Below, in pieces: positions 24,006 through 36,327 of a DNA stretch of 64,000 nt (position 1 is the first letter of the stretch; every line of letters starts with the position of its first letter). This DNA is from Perognathus longimembris pacificus (lineage: Eukaryota > Chordata > Mammalia > Rodentia > Heteromyidae): NCBI RefSeq assembly GCF_023159225.1, contig NC_063184.1:16729528-16793527 (forward strand), in the 5' to 3' direction. The position numbers and the translations under genes were made by a program. The notes under the pieces are model-generated. The model made no database searches, had not been told where the DNA came from, and was given only the letters and a program-made list of their open reading frames with translations.

Positions 24006-24980
24006 CATTCCAAAGCCTATAGAAGCTGCCAATTGATGTAACCTAAGCTAATGCTATTATGCCTAGTTCTGACACCCAGAAAATGTGTATCTGATTTTCT
24101 GTTAGGAGTCAGGATCTGCCTCAAAAGGTGGAAATTCTTCCACCACTGATTCAGGGTATTCAATAAGAATAACAAAAATCTATCAAATATGATTTGAGAA
24201 AAGAAAAATACACCAAAACACTAAATAGACATCTTTGGCTAGTAGAAACACAGTTCAAAATTATCTGTCTGTTCTTTCCTGTTAAGCTCATTTTCTTTAA
24301 TAAGTATATACTGCAGAAATAATGAAAATGATAAAAGAGCAATGATTTGTAACAGAATTCATAGGAGGAACCTCCATTATTTTTCAAGCTTATTGTTACT
24401 CTGATGGGAAAATATGAAAAACAATTACTACAAGTTTTAAAGGTTAGATTAGTTGGCTGTTGATAGGCAGATAGTATCACAATTAAGGGTAATTTAGTAT
24501 AATTACTGTCTAGGTATAATGTCACATTCATGATGGCACTGTATTAATTAAAAAGTAATCTTATGATTCTGACAAGTGGCATAGTCTCCTCCCCCCAAAA
24601 TGGAAAACTTTACCTTGTCTGAGATTTCAAGACAAAGAGAAAACTTGCTTTGAAAATAACTCTGCATTTTATTATAATGAATCTTCTAAGTTTATAGCAA
24701 GATGACCTCAGTTCATTCAAAATTACAAAGGAAAGACTATGAAAAGGGATCCTAGTGAATGAACAAAATCACTAGAATATTATTCTTTGTGCTACATCAT
24801 TGTTCTCATCATTTTAAAAAAAGAGAACTATTTGAAGTGGTGGATATGCGAATATGCCTGCTTTGATCATCCGCAAGATATGCTTTTCCTGTAAGAACAG
24901 GAACAAGATAAAAGTGCCCACTCTTATTTTTGCTCACTAAGAGCAAAAAAGCAAAAGAAAAGGAAAAGAGAGAAAGCAAG
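24006..24980 (+). other. Intergenic, nothing recognised
   Basis: About 1 kb, AT-rich, with no gene or confident repeat; it ends in an A-rich run that grades into the GGAA array. Confidence 0.45.
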
Positions 24981-25139
24981 GATGGGAAGGAGGGAGGAAG
25001 GGAGGGAGGGAGGGAGGGAGGAAGGAAGGAAGGAAGGAAGGAAGGAAGGAAGGAAGGAAGGAAGGAAGGAAGGAAGGAAGGAAGGAAGGAAGGAAAGAGA
25101 AGGAAGGGGGAGGGAGATAAAGAGGGGGGAGGGAGAAGG
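24981..25139. repeat. (GGAA/GGGA)n array
   Basis: A purine tetranucleotide array: GGGA units, then a long pure GGAA block (about 25018-25093), then degenerate AG-rich sequence. The frames reading through it encode only simple repeats and are not genes. Confidence 0.95.
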
Positions 25140-25153
25140 CCATAAAGAAACTG

Positions 25154-25322
25154 AGTGCTAGCTCAGGAAGCTGAGATCAGATCACAGATCAAGGCCAACC
25201 CTGGCAGAAACATTCACTACACTCTGTCTCCAAAAACCAGCAAAAGGCAGGGCTGAAGATGTGGCTCATATGGTAGAGCACCAGTCTAGCATGCATGAGG
25301 CCTGAATTCAAACCTCAGCAGT
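25154..25322 (+). mobile_element. 7SL-ID composite SINE fossil
   Basis: A B1-like part (gctcaggaagctgagatcag, then caaggccaaccctggcag, then ctctgtctcc) is followed after an A-rich linker by an ID-like part (ggctgaagatgtggctcata, then tggtagagcaccag, gaattcaaacctcag). The order 7SL then ID agrees with the B1-dID class known from several rodents. It is strongly decayed. Confidence 0.65.
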
Positions 25323-26174
25323 GGTTTGAATATAAGCAACATGGAAACATGAAAGATCTCAAACAGACAAAACAATCTTGAATAAAAAGAAAATGCTAAA
25401 TTCACAATACCCAATTTCAAGATACTCTACAAAGTCATAGTAAGCACAACTGCATGGCACTGGAACAAAAACAAGCACATAGAAAATTAGAACAGAATAG
25501 AGAATCTTAAATAAAGCTAAAATTAATCCAAAATAAACCCATGCATCTACAGCCAAGCTAATCTTCAACAAGGGCTCCCAAAACATGTATTGAATAAAGA
25601 GATTCTCCAATAAATAGAGCTGGGAAAATGGTTTAGCCACATGTGGAAATGCATCAAAGACCTAAAGTTACCTTGAAAGTACTAGAAGAAAACCTAGTGG
25701 AAACATTACAAGACATTGGGGCAGGCAGTTATTTTCTGGATAGGATTGAAAGGTACAGGAAATAAAAGCAAAATTGTCTAAAGGTGTAATATCAAGCTAA
25801 AAAGCTTCTGGAGAGCAGAGCAAACAATCAACAGAGTTAAGAGGCTATCTACAGAGGGAGAAAATATTTGCCATCTATTCATCTGAAAAAAGGCTTTTAT
25901 ATACAGAGTATTTAGGGAACTCAAAAATCTTAGTAATAAAAAGTGAAGCCAGTTAACAATTTGGCAAATGATCTGAATAAGTTACTTCTCAAAAGAAGAA
26001 AAGCAAATGGCCAATAAATATATGAAAAGTGATCAGAGTAATGCAAGCCCAAAGTACAATAAGCTGTGTCAACCTATTGTGAAGTTTTTGAGTGATCACA
26101 TGATATCCCCATGTTAAATGGACCACTTCCATGATTTTTCACCTTAAAATGGCCATTGTAAGAAATAATATCAA

Positions 26175-26381
26175 GGCAAGCGCTGGTGGCTCACACCTGT
26201 AATCCTAGCTACTCAGGTTGCTGAGATATAAGGATTGAGGTTCAAAGCCAGCCCAGGCAGAAAAGCCACAGGAGACCTTTATCTCCATCAGAAAACTAGA
26301 AGTGGTGCTCTGGCTCAAAGTGGTATAGAAGTGATCCAGAAAAGCACCTGGGCCCTGAGTTCAAGCCCCACAACTAATAAC
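26175..26381 (+). mobile_element. 7SL-Geo composite SINE nested in L1
   Basis: 7SL head caagcgctggtggctcacac, cctagctactcaggttgctg; middle gccagcccaggcagaaaag; right module gtggtgctctggctcaaag ... gagttcaagccccacaac. The short direct repeat atatcaa at 26168-26174 and 26488-26494 encloses SINE plus tail microsatellite. Confidence 0.88.
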
Positions 26382-26487
26382 AAAAGAAAGGAAGGAAGAA
26401 AGGGAGGGAGGGAGAGAGGGAGGGAGGGAGGGAGGGAGAGAGGGAGGGAGGGAGGGAGGGAGGGAGGGAGGAAGGGAGGAAGGGAGG
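26382..26487. repeat. (GGGA/GGAA)n array on a SINE tail
   Basis: It grew from the A-rich tail of the SINE at 26175 and lies inside that SINE's target-site duplication. Confidence 0.92.
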
Positions 26488-27080
26488 ATATCAAATGCTG
26501 ATTAGAATATGGAGAGAGAGAAAAAAACTGTTATACATTATTGGCATGAACATAAATCAATATAGTCATAATGCAAAACAGTAAGGAATCCCCCCCAAAG
26601 ACAACTCTAAATCCTAATGAGGAGATACTTGTACACATTATGTTTTTCAGCACTAGTCACATAACTGAACCTTGGAATCAGCCTAGGTTCCATCAACAGA
26701 TAAATGGCTAAAGAGAATGTAGAAATGTGATATATTTACAAAATGGAGTGTCAAGCATAAAGAGGAAAGAATGACTGCCATTTACAACAAAATGGATGAA
26801 ACCAGAAGACAAGGCATTAACTGAAATAAGCCTGACATAGAAAGGTAAGAACAACTTGTTCTCTCCAAAATATCCTCTGCCTGAAAGTAGACTGGTGATC
26901 ACCACAGATCACAGAGAATAGGATGAAAATGAAAAAGTGATGGTTAGACTTGATCTGTGCACATTATATTCATGTACAGAAATATCACACTGAACCTCAT
27001 TAATTTCAAGGTAGTTGATTCATAGCTATATTGAACTTGTGCCAACAAGTTAGGTACAATGTAACACCTAAATGCAAGAA

Positions 27081-27811
27081 CTATGAGAAATATAGACCCC
27101 AAAAAGGTGTAGCTACTTCTTAGTAATAACTTTAAGCTGAAGAAGCACAGAATAATTAGTTGGTAGAAACCTCACCTTCTGTTACAAATTCCTCTCTGGC
27201 CACTAAATATCTCTATACAGCACTTGTGCCAGTCCAGAAAACCTCCCATATTGTATGGCTGACACGGCCAAACAGCATCCCATTACTTCATTCAACTCAG
27301 AGTCCAGGCTCTCCAGCTGGTATGGAGTCCTGTATATATTCCATTGATGGGGATGTTCATGGCTGTTCATTTATGGTCCAAATGACTAGCCATCTGCTTC
27401 ACCTCACATCCAATCCACAGTGGTAGAAAGAAGACAGCATGGGTAGAATTGCAAATTCAAATTCAGGAAAGGGAAGATAGAGATGCACACCAAAAACACG
27501 GGTCCACACTGATGAAATTCCAGAGGGCAAAGTATTACCAGCACTGTCTCCCTGAGCAGAAATTTATTTCAATATTTAGCTTTCATGGTTGTCATATCTA
27601 AAAACATGTGCATCACCAAGGTATTAATAGATGAAATGTAGATGTATATCATTAGCTTCCCTTCATATTAGTTGCATATTAAAACACAAAATAAAAATAC
27701 TCCTTACATAAGAGCATAAGCACACAAAATATTTAGTAAGTCATGACATTTATTTCTGCCAATCATATACAAGTTTGTCTTACAATTATAGTCTCCATTG
27801 TTCTACTTCTA
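27081..27811 (+). other. Intergenic, nothing recognised
   Basis: It contains an 88-codon frame (27160-27426) without any family resemblance. No repeat recognised. Confidence 0.4.
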
Positions 27812-27827
27812 CTCGATCACATTTTTT

Positions 27828-28035
27828 TTGTTTGTTTTTTTTTTGGCCAGTCCTGGGCCTTGGACTCAGGGCCTGAGCACTGTCCCTGGCTTCTTCCCGC
27901 TCAAGGCTAGCACTCTGCCACTTGAGCCACAGCGCCGCTTCTGGCCGTTTTCTGAATATGTGGTGCTGGGGAATCGAACCTAGGGCCTCGTGTATCCGAG
28001 GCAGGCACTCTTGCCACTAGGCTATATCCCCAGCC
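27828..28035 (-). mobile_element. IDL-Geo SINE, young near-intact copy
   Basis: Almost identical to the copy at 4936-5145, including cttcccgctcaaggc and gaatcgaacctagggcc. A 15-bp target-site duplication, ctcgatcacattttt, lies at 27812-27826 and 28036-28050. Confidence 0.95.
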
Positions 28036-28050
28036 CTCGATCACATTTTT

Positions 28051-30430
28051 ATATAATGAAAGATGCTGAAGTATTTTAACTGATTAAAAATACTCTAACA
28101 TATCTCATTTAAACTCTGATGAACAAAACTCAATCTAAGGAAATCAAATGTCCTAGAAAACTTTATGTTCAGGTTTTGTATAAATATACATTCTGAATTT
28201 TTTATAGGAAGTATCTTTTCATTCTTTGCCCTTGGATTATAAGACACCTTTTGAGCTTGCAGCTCCAAACTCACAGAAATACAAAAAAAAAATTTAAGTT
28301 CTTTTGATCCTGAGTCTAAAAACTGAAGTGTATGTATTAGGTTCTTGGGCTGAAAACAAGCAACTATCATTCTTGCTAGGGTCAAATAAGCTGTTTCATC
28401 TCTTTGGTTGAATATCTTATAGATTTCAACTCCTGATTTCTCTTAGCAATCAAAAGAACTCTGCAAACACAAATAAGGTGTTTCTCTTTTATGCTTGTCA
28501 GAGTCTATAGAAATCATAAGCTAGTATAGTGTGCAGTCTACCTGCTTCATATGATAACTAAAGAATGGTCTATGACAGTCACTCTCTTATAGATAAAAGT
28601 GAAGGCAACTAAAAATTTCTACGTGCTATGTAGTCCCATTGCTAATGTTCTTGAGTGATCACATGAAATTTCAACGCTAAGTGGGGACCATTGTGATATT
28701 TCCATTAATCATTTTGATCAACCTCAGTGGTTGTGAATGTATATATAAAATATGAACAGTGACAATGTTCTTTAATAGTATACAAAAAACCGTAAGATTT
28801 TCTTTTACATGTATTTTTGGTTGCTCCACTTTTGTCTCTTTTCAATAGAAAGTATATGTAAGAAGGTAAGAAAAAAATCACTGTCCAAATTACTATGATA
28901 TTTTATAGACAGCATTTTTCAGCAAGTGCAATTTATTACAATTTGAATCAACTTCATGCCCCCTTATTATTAGTTTTGAAGCATTTGAGCTACTATTTCA
29001 GATAAACTACTATCTCCAAACATCTGATAACATGTAGTTTCCAGAGAAGAGGATGAATAGATGGCAAAACATTTTATGTGGCTAAATTATTCTGGAGATT
29101 TAAGCCCAGATCCTGATTCTTTAGTCTAAGCCTTAGAACATTTTGGAATTGATTGCAAATCATAAGAGTTGAAGTAATATTCACAAAATTCTACAGGAAA
29201 ACTGGAGAAACTACCAGAATATGAGCTGACTAGCATATTGTCTTTTCTGCATGGAAAGACAGCTACTCAGAATATTTGATAAACATACAAAGAGAACAAG
29301 CAAATACAATCCCTTTTGCTTATTGGTTTTTTGTATTGTTCCTTGGACAACAATTCATATCTAACTAAAGCATGCTGATCAACATATCATGTGTCTTTGT
29401 CGAATCATCAAAAGGTGAGTTAAGCCACAGTTACATTATTGAGCACGTAATGTTACTATCCTCTAATAAACGATTAAGAGTTTATGTATCCACCTCTAGA
29501 GGAGCAGACTTAGGAGAGTTTGTTTTCCTGAAAGAACTGGGAGGGAAAAAGTGATGACTAGGGAATCATTTTCACAGAAGAGATGGTGCTTGAGCTGAAT
29601 CCTTCAGGATCAATAGAAATTCTCTGAAGAAATAAAAAGCCAAGCATAAAGAACACAGTGTGCAGGGACGCGGTGCCTAAATGATCCATGTTTTCCCCAC
29701 TAACTGCTAAATTACTTTTAAAGTGAAGGGTAAAAAATAAAAGAAAGAAAAGTAATGGCCCATCATGAGGCAACACTCACATTATCATGAAGTTTGACCA
29801 GGGCAAATAATAAACTCTCTCTACCAGACAAATCCAGTTACCCTCTATAATATCTGCTTCTATTCACAGAAAGAAATGCTAGCATTTCTCAGTCTTTTCC
29901 ACTTTTCTTGATCATACAGTGAAGTCATGAGAATGGACACTAATGTGATTACAAATGATCACAGCCTTTCCTGTCTGTAACATTCCATGTCAAACTTAGT
30001 GAGCGGGGTGTTCTCTAGATCATTATTCGCAACAAAAGGACTAGTGGGGCTTCTTTTCCACAATTTTGGCAAGCTATCAGATGCTTAACATTTGACACAG
30101 CAACAGTGATGCTGTCGTTTTTTGTTTCAGGGAGACTTTGCTAAGATATCCAGCTTTGTTTTATTATCATGGAATTCTGAAAGCAGATGTAGCTACTCAT
30201 ATCAAATGCAGACCTGAAAAGTAGTGGTGAAATGAGTGTCAAGTAGGAGTAGAAATATGTAGAGATATGTAGAAATATGTATATCTCAAGGTATGAACCT
30301 TGAGATGCAGGGAGGGTAGATATAAAGATTAGGAATAGAACAAGATTGTGTTAAAAGTCAGGGTGATAGTTGGAGTAAAACTTATATACATAGTAAAGGG
30401 AATGAACTCAGATCAAAATGCTCTGTCTCA
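28051..30430 (+). other. Intergenic, repeat-poor
   Basis: About 2.4 kb of AT-rich sequence in which I recognised neither gene nor transposon. Confidence 0.5.
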
Positions 30431-30627
30431 AGCAGCTGTAGTGGTGAGCATCTGTCCTCCCAGCCACTCAGAACATAAAATAGGAGGATCACATGTCAGA
30501 GGACAGCTTGGAAAAGTTGACTTAGACCCTATCCCAAAGACAAAAAACTACAAACAAAAAGGCTTGGAAGCACAGTAATGACAGCAGGGGTGCTTGCGTA
30601 GCATGGGTTCAGCACTCAGTATCAGGG
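30431..30627 (+). mobile_element. 7SL-ID composite SINE fossil
   Basis: 7SL-like part (gtggtgagcatctgtcctcc, cagccactcag, aggaggatcac, cttagaccctatccc), A-rich linker, then an ID-like part (gacagcaggggtgcttgcgt, agcatgggttcagcactcag). Same architecture as 25154-25322, strongly decayed. Confidence 0.6.
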
Positions 30628-30727
30628 AAAATATTAATGTCATGGATCATGGAATGGTAGAAAAATAATTCTGAGACATTTTCTCTTTAAGCAAAAAAAT
30701 ACTATTTTTATCATAAATTAGTATCCT

Positions 30728-30731
30728 AATA

Positions 30732-30754
<23 letters not shown>
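30728..30754. repeat. (TA)n microsatellite
   Basis: About 13 TA units abutting the T-run of the next SINE, on its tail side. Confidence 0.93.
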
Positions 30755-30768
<14 letters not shown>

Positions 30769-30960
30769 GGCCAGTCCTGGGGCTTGGACTCTGGGCCTGA
30801 GCACTGTCCCTGGCTTCTTTTTGCTCAAGGCTAGCACTCTGCCACTTGAGCCACAGCGCCACTTCTGGCCATTTTCTGTATATGTAGTGCCGGAGAATCG
30901 AACCCAGGGCCTTATGTATATGAGGCAGGCACTCTTGCCACTAGGCCATATCCCCAGCTC
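30755..30960 (-). mobile_element. IDL-Geo SINE
   Basis: Full dimer in reverse with T-run, ggccagtcctggggcttgg, ttctttttgctcaaggctag and ccatatccccagctcc. It carries the older aaaaagaagcc form of the right module, not the young gcgggaagaagcc form. Confidence 0.92.
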
Positions 30961-31019
30961 CGTAAGATATTTTAATACAAGATGATAGATATGTAGAGAT
31001 GAATGATAACTAGTACTCA

Positions 31020-31152
31020 ATAGATGGATACATACATACATAGATGATAAATAGATTAGATAGCTAGGCAGATAGAAATGAATGATAAATAGAACTCAAT
31101 AGATAGATGATAGATAGATAGATAGATAGATTGATTGATTGATTGATTGATT
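31020..31152. repeat. GATA/GATT-rich minisatellite-like repeat
   Basis: Degenerate GATA blocks that include a duplicated longer phrase (atgaataaca-like text before actcaatagatgg, and aatgaatgataaatagaact before caatagatag), ending in (GATA)n then (GATT)n. Confidence 0.85.
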
Positions 31153-33189
31153 TGCTATGGAACTGTATATAAACCAGTAGGACCCTCCTAGAAATCATTA
31201 CTACTTCATTACTAACTACTTAATACTATTTATTACTTGATGAATATTTTAAACAGTTAGTGAGAGCCCCAAAACCAATATGTTCAGCAGTGCTGATACT
31301 TGAATAAAATAATGCAAATAAATTAATCCTAGGTATGAGGTGAATTAAAAAAGATAGAATAGGCTTTATCTTTATACCTACTTTTGGTTGAATCCCTTTC
31401 ATTTCTACTTACAAATAAAAAAAAGAAAGAAAAGTGAAAACAAATGATGAAGATTATAAGTAAACCTTGTATCTCTTACACACACACACACACACACACA
31501 CGCGTGCGCAAAAAAAGATGGAAAGAAGACAGAAAATTGAATTAATGAACCATCTGCCACTTGCCTTAAAAGATAAATACCTTCGAGTTTTTATTGTGGT
31601 TTTATTTTTACAATATTTATTATTCACTCACTGTCAGAACTTGTGGCATATGCTACAAATCTTGTAATGAACAAAATCTACAGAGGTGGCAATTTCATAG
31701 AACATGAAGTCAGATAAAAGAATTCTCAAAATAGTTACAAGGGTGTACACTGGGGATTCTGGGAAGTGCTGAGAATATTCTGAATGATAGCGCATAGAAG
31801 GGACATAGCTAATTAATGGGCTACGCAGGTTATCCTGAGAGAGAGAGAAAGACACTTAGGAAGAAATCCTAGGAGATCCTGATGTTGAGATTATGCAGAA
31901 GAAACAGGTGATTTTCTTTTCAGAGTGAGAGAAAAAGCAAATTGAACAGCTCCAAGGGAAAAGTTTGTCTTGCTTGTAAAGTCAGAAGATCAACAAAGCC
32001 ATGGAAGAAACACATCATGAGAGAGAATCCGGGCCCCATGGTGCCTCTAATACCTTGTCTGGTGTTTCAGATGATAAACAATTGCCCCATTAAGTGAGAA
32101 ACAGATTCTCACATTGGTCTCTAAAAAAGGCACAAGGCTGTAGGAATATCCATATTTATTTGTTGTACCTATTTGCCTCATAGGCTATGTTGTTATTGTT
32201 GTTTTTAACATACAGTGATTAATATAAAATGATACTAGAGGGTAGAGACCAGCAAAAAACATGTTTACCCACCTTTAAATGAACACACAGAGAGCATCCA
32301 ACTTCTCCTATCTCCGCAGAGACTCCCTGTCAAGTTCTTATGTAAAACCAAAGGCTATCTATCTCCCATGACAACTCAGTAGCATTTGTCATAATGGATC
32401 ACGTCTTTTCTGAAACACTTCTCTTGGTTCACGACGTGTCTGCAGCCCCTGATTTCTGTCCAGTTTCATCAGTTACCCTTCCTCATCTTGACACTTGTTC
32501 TCTCCTTGGCTTCCATTCTTAACACTGCAATGCAGTTCGAGCTCAGAATAAAACTTCTCCCCAGAGTCTTTTGCCACCGCTTCTGGCTTCTCACAGCTCC
32601 AGATCAATAAATACAATTCCATGTCCCCATTTGGAGTCTTTCCATAGACTGCTCCCCCATAATGCAGCCACAGATAGCTTTCCCTCTACAACATAAGATC
32701 TAGAATTTCAAGGGATACCTTTATGCCCTTTATGCCTTTGAGCCTCACAGGCCTACATGTGAACGGCCCTGCCTTCACCAAATATTCCCCTACAGAACAG
32801 GAAAGGCTAGCACTCATAACAGCTGGACCTGCTACACCACCGTGGGCCCTCTGCTAACCTACAACTGAAGCAGGCCGATCCAGTTATCCTATGGAAATCG
32901 CATGATCCTGGCTCCTCACTTCACCCTTGTTACTACAAGGTCTACTCCCCACAGTCTCTTACTATACATGAGGCACAATTTAATGCACCCACGTCTCCTG
33001 AAATACTTATTAGTCCCACTTGACATAAGGAAACTAACATTCACTCTTTTCCTGAGCGCAAAACCTGTGTGAGCCTCGTGGCATACAGTGTCTTTCTCCT
33101 AATATATTTGTGAGTAATTGTCACAGCTGGACAACCTCACCAGTCCAGAGCCAAGTATTGTGCACCTAACTATCTCTCCTTCACCACTG
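31153..33189 (+). other. Intergenic, one CA repeat, otherwise unassigned
   Basis: No gene recognised. 32,370-33,180 is less AT-rich than the surroundings but has no intact frame. A phrase near 32380-32420 faintly recalls an old LINE-2-type reverse transcriptase remnant; this is too weak to call. Confidence 0.4.
31478..31502. repeat. (CA)n microsatellite with CG-rich end
   Basis: CA units ending in cgcgtgcgc (31501-31509), an alternating purine-pyrimidine tract. Confidence 0.92.
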
Positions 33190-33216
33190 GAGTAAATAGA
33201 AGACAGTCATGTCCAA

Positions 33217-33268
<52 letters not shown>

Positions 33269-33291
33269 AATAGGAAACAGTCTTGTCCAAC
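33190..33291. repeat. (CA)n microsatellite flanked by a 28-bp direct repeat
   Basis: The 28-bp segment starting gagtaaatag and ending gtccaac occurs at 33190-33217 and again at 33264-33291 with three mismatches. About 46 bp of CA repeat lies between the copies. Confidence 0.9.
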
Positions 33292-33504
33292 ACATTTATT
33301 CTTCCTCTGTGCTACCTCTCAAAATACCATCCAAGACATTATTTAAGACAATAAGCTATGATGATTCTTGTCTTTCTCTCTCAACATATCTAATCAGCCT
33401 GAAAGTTCCTTCAAACTCTGACTCAACATGACTCAGGCTCTCTTTTTCTCTATCTGTACTACCTTCTGTACAGTAAATCCTTAGACTCCGAGCCTTCATT
33501 CTTT

Positions 33505-33725
33505 TTTTTAACTAGTTGTGGGGCTTCAACTCAGAGTGTGGGTGCTGCCTCTGAGTTCTTATGCTCAAGGCTAGCACTTTGAGCCACAGCGCCACTTCCA
33601 GTTTTCTGGTAGTTAATTAGAGATAAGATGGACTTTCTTGCCCTGGTTGGCTTCAAACCATGGTCCTCCTTTCTCAGCCTCCTGAGTAGCTAGGATTACA
33701 GTCATAAGCCACCGGTGCCCAGCTC
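33505..33725 (-). mobile_element. 7SL-Geo composite SINE
   Basis: In reverse: tail T-run, right module (gttgtggggcttcaactcag, gctcaaggctagcac, gagccacagcgccac), linker ggtagttaattagag, 7SL head (ctcagcctcctgagtagcta, ggattacag, ccggtgcccagc). Confidence 0.9.
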
Positions 33726-34439
33726 AGCCTTTACTCGTAGAACAAATAATGAGTTATTCACAGCACAGCCTGTCCAAAAACACTTAAAATATGAATTGTT
33801 TCCCTGGCTTCAAAGCCTTAAATGATTTGATGCAGCTCATCACCTAAATTCTCATCTTGCCTTGTTTCACATCAACCACTCTGTGTTAAGCACATTAATC
33901 TTCTGGTGCTAGAATTTGAAAAGCTTATTTTCCCGTGGGGGTTCTAACACTAGCTGTTCTTTCTGCCTGGAAACAGCTACCTTTCACTCTTGTCATGGCT
34001 GGCTTACTATCATTATTCACATCTCACTTGAATTAATGTCTCCTCTGAGACCTATTTCCTAATCTTCTAGTCTCTGTATATAATCTTTTCCTTCTGCATA
34101 CTTTTATTGCCATATTTTCTCTTTATGGATTCGCTCATTTACTTGATAATTGCCCCACCTCCACCTCTCAGATGGGAAACTGGTAAGAATAAAGAGTTTG
34201 ATTGGTTGATTCACCACTGAAATCTCAGTATCTACAACCATGTTAGACACCCAATGGGAAATTAATGTCCAATGGGTAAAAGAACAAAAGAATGGAACAA
34301 AGTAATGTAATTGTGAACGCAGTAATTCCTAGGCTGTGTGCACATTCCCTTTTCTGTGTGATCTCTCACAATCTTAGTTTTCTTCCATACAATGAGGATA
34401 GTAATTATTTCATGGTAGTTAAAAGAAAGTTAAAAGCTT
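33726..34439 (+). other. Intergenic, nothing recognised
   Basis: No gene or transposon recognised in about 0.7 kb. Confidence 0.4.
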
Positions 34440-34668
34440 TAGCTGGGTGCCAGTGGTTCACACCTGTAATTCTAGGTACTTGGGCAACTGAGATCTAAGA
34501 ATCATGGTTAAAATCCAGTCTAGGCAGAAGTCTGTGAGATGCTTATTAACGACCCAAAAAGGCATAAGTGGAGCTGTGGCTTAAGAAGTAGGGACTAACT
34601 TTGAGCAAAAGAAGCTCAGGAACAGCTCCCCGACCACCAGTTTAAGCCCTGAGACCAGCACACGCACA
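34440..34668 (+). mobile_element. 7SL-Geo composite SINE, diverged
   Basis: Head tagctgggtgccagtggttc and cctgtaattctaggtact, right module gagctgtggcttaagaagta, then ttgagcaaaagaagctcagg and agtttaagccctgagacc. Confidence 0.85.
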
Positions 34669-34689
34669 CAAAACAAAAAGAATATAAGA

Positions 34690-36109
34690 TTTAAATTCTT
34701 AAACAATTCATAGAATGTTGCGCCTGTATATTAGTAAACATTAAATAAACATTGTTCTACCTGCTTCAGTTTCTATCAATATATTTTAAGACAACACATG
34801 CAAGACAGAAGTAAAATCAAAATCCCAAACTCCAATTCACTCAACTTCCTCCATTGCTGCATGGGTTTGTTTATGTATTTGTTGGTTCTCAGAAGAGGGA
34901 ACAGAATGTTATAGCCTCATTTGTTTTTTCTTGGCCAAAATCTATTTATTAAGCTATTACAAAAAAAAACCTATAAAAAAGGAGCATGTAAGAAAGTCTT
35001 GCTTTCACAAGTTATCTGAGCTGTAATCTTACTGTTTATATTAAAACATTTCTCCCAAATAATACCTATGTCACAGCACTACATCTTGTTCTTCATTAAT
35101 ATATTACCACTAGAGATTACAATGTGAGCTTCTTTTTGCTTTTTCCTCTGTCTTTCTGAAGAGGAACAAAACATCACGAAGACAGCGATAAAAGAGCCAA
35201 GGCCAGCTATAGATTGTTTATTTTTGTTTTGTTACTTGCAATTTCACTTGTAAGTCTTATCTCTACAACAAGATTATAGGTGACTTGAAGCTGGTAACTA
35301 CACCATTAATTTTGGAATTATTCACTGCACTTAGATTAGATAAGGCACTTGATCATGCCTTCTTAATAGTGATTAATTAGTGAAAGGATAAAGAGGTATA
35401 GGATGGATTGATTCCTACCACAAGAAATGTCTTTATAATGCCATGTACAACCTAAGAATGTATTTACTAACAGAAATGTTGACAAGGATAAAAGTTCATT
35501 TGCTCGTCTATCATTTAATATTTTTACAAGATTTCTGGATTTGTGAAGGCAAAATCATCCCAGTTTCCAATTGTGACCAGTACTAGCCCGTAGGAAATAA
35601 AACACATTTCCTATAAAACATAAAAAAATCTACCAGTAAACTTTTACTGCACAAAGAAACACTCACAAATAGCTTTAAAAGCAGCTAAAAGTAGCAGTTT
35701 ATTAGTTCTCCTTGCTGCTGGTAGTTTTTCTATTCCAGGCTCGTCTCAGCAGATCTCAGCTAGACCTTTATCAAAAGAAACATCGTTTCTGTAAAAATGT
35801 ATAATAGACTTGCCTTTGTGTTTGGAATAGGAGAATTGGGGAGGGGACCGGGAGAATGCAATCAGCTATTGAAAGTTTTATTAATATTTTTCTGACATAC
35901 ACTTGAACACTTTGAAATGCTTTTAACACTCTATGTAAACTTGTAATGTAATATGCCAGGATTTTTTAGAGAAAGATCAAACAAATGTATATATAGGTAC
36001 ATTTTTATGTGTAGGTACTTGTTGTTTTGAAAATGCCTTTAAGAGCAACGAATGTTGATACAAGTAATCATCTATCACAGTTGATCTCTTTTTCTCATTA
36101 AAAAATTAA
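34690..36109 (+). other. Intergenic, repeat-poor
   Basis: About 1.4 kb without recognised repeats or genes; a candidate for comparison with other mammals. Confidence 0.45.
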
Positions 36110-36327
36110 GCCAGGTGCTGGTGGGCTCACACCTGTAACCCTAACTACTTAAAGAGGCTGAGATCTGAGGCTCCATACTCAAAGCCAGCCCGGGCAGTAA
36201 AGTCTATGAGACTCTCATCTCCAATTTACCATCACAAAAGCTGAAAGCAGAGTTGTTGCTGAAGTAGTAGAGTGCAAGCCTTGGGCAAAAAAGCTCAGAG
36301 ACAGCACTCAGGCCCTGAGTTCAAGCA
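36110..36327 (+). mobile_element. 7SL-Geo composite SINE, tail lost
   Basis: Head gccaggtgctggtgggctca, middle aagccagcccgggcagtaaa, linker ctccaatttaccatc, right module ttgagttcaagc-like end (gccctgagttcaagcaatc). The end after box B is missing. Confidence 0.87.

Larger units (their letters stand above)
25345..27080 (+). mobile_element. Old L1 3' portion, interrupted by a SINE
   Basis: Recognisable L1 ORF2 and 3' UTR text in order: agccaagctaatcttcaaca, gaaaatatttgccatctatt, aatggccaataaatatatga. It resumes after the nested SINE with atgctgattagaatatggag, then catcaacagataaatggct and acaaaatggatgaaacc. The reading frame is destroyed. It is older than the L1 copies with intact target-site duplications. 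Limits are approximate. Confidence 0.8.

Noticed and set aside
23678..24022. 114-codon open frame resembling a protein
   Set aside because: It is the C-terminal piece of L1 ORF2 in the inverted arm of the twin-primed insertion, not a host gene.
32370..32480. Possible ancient LINE-2-type remnant
   Set aside because: Faint resemblance to a reverse-transcriptase phrase, with no extended match.
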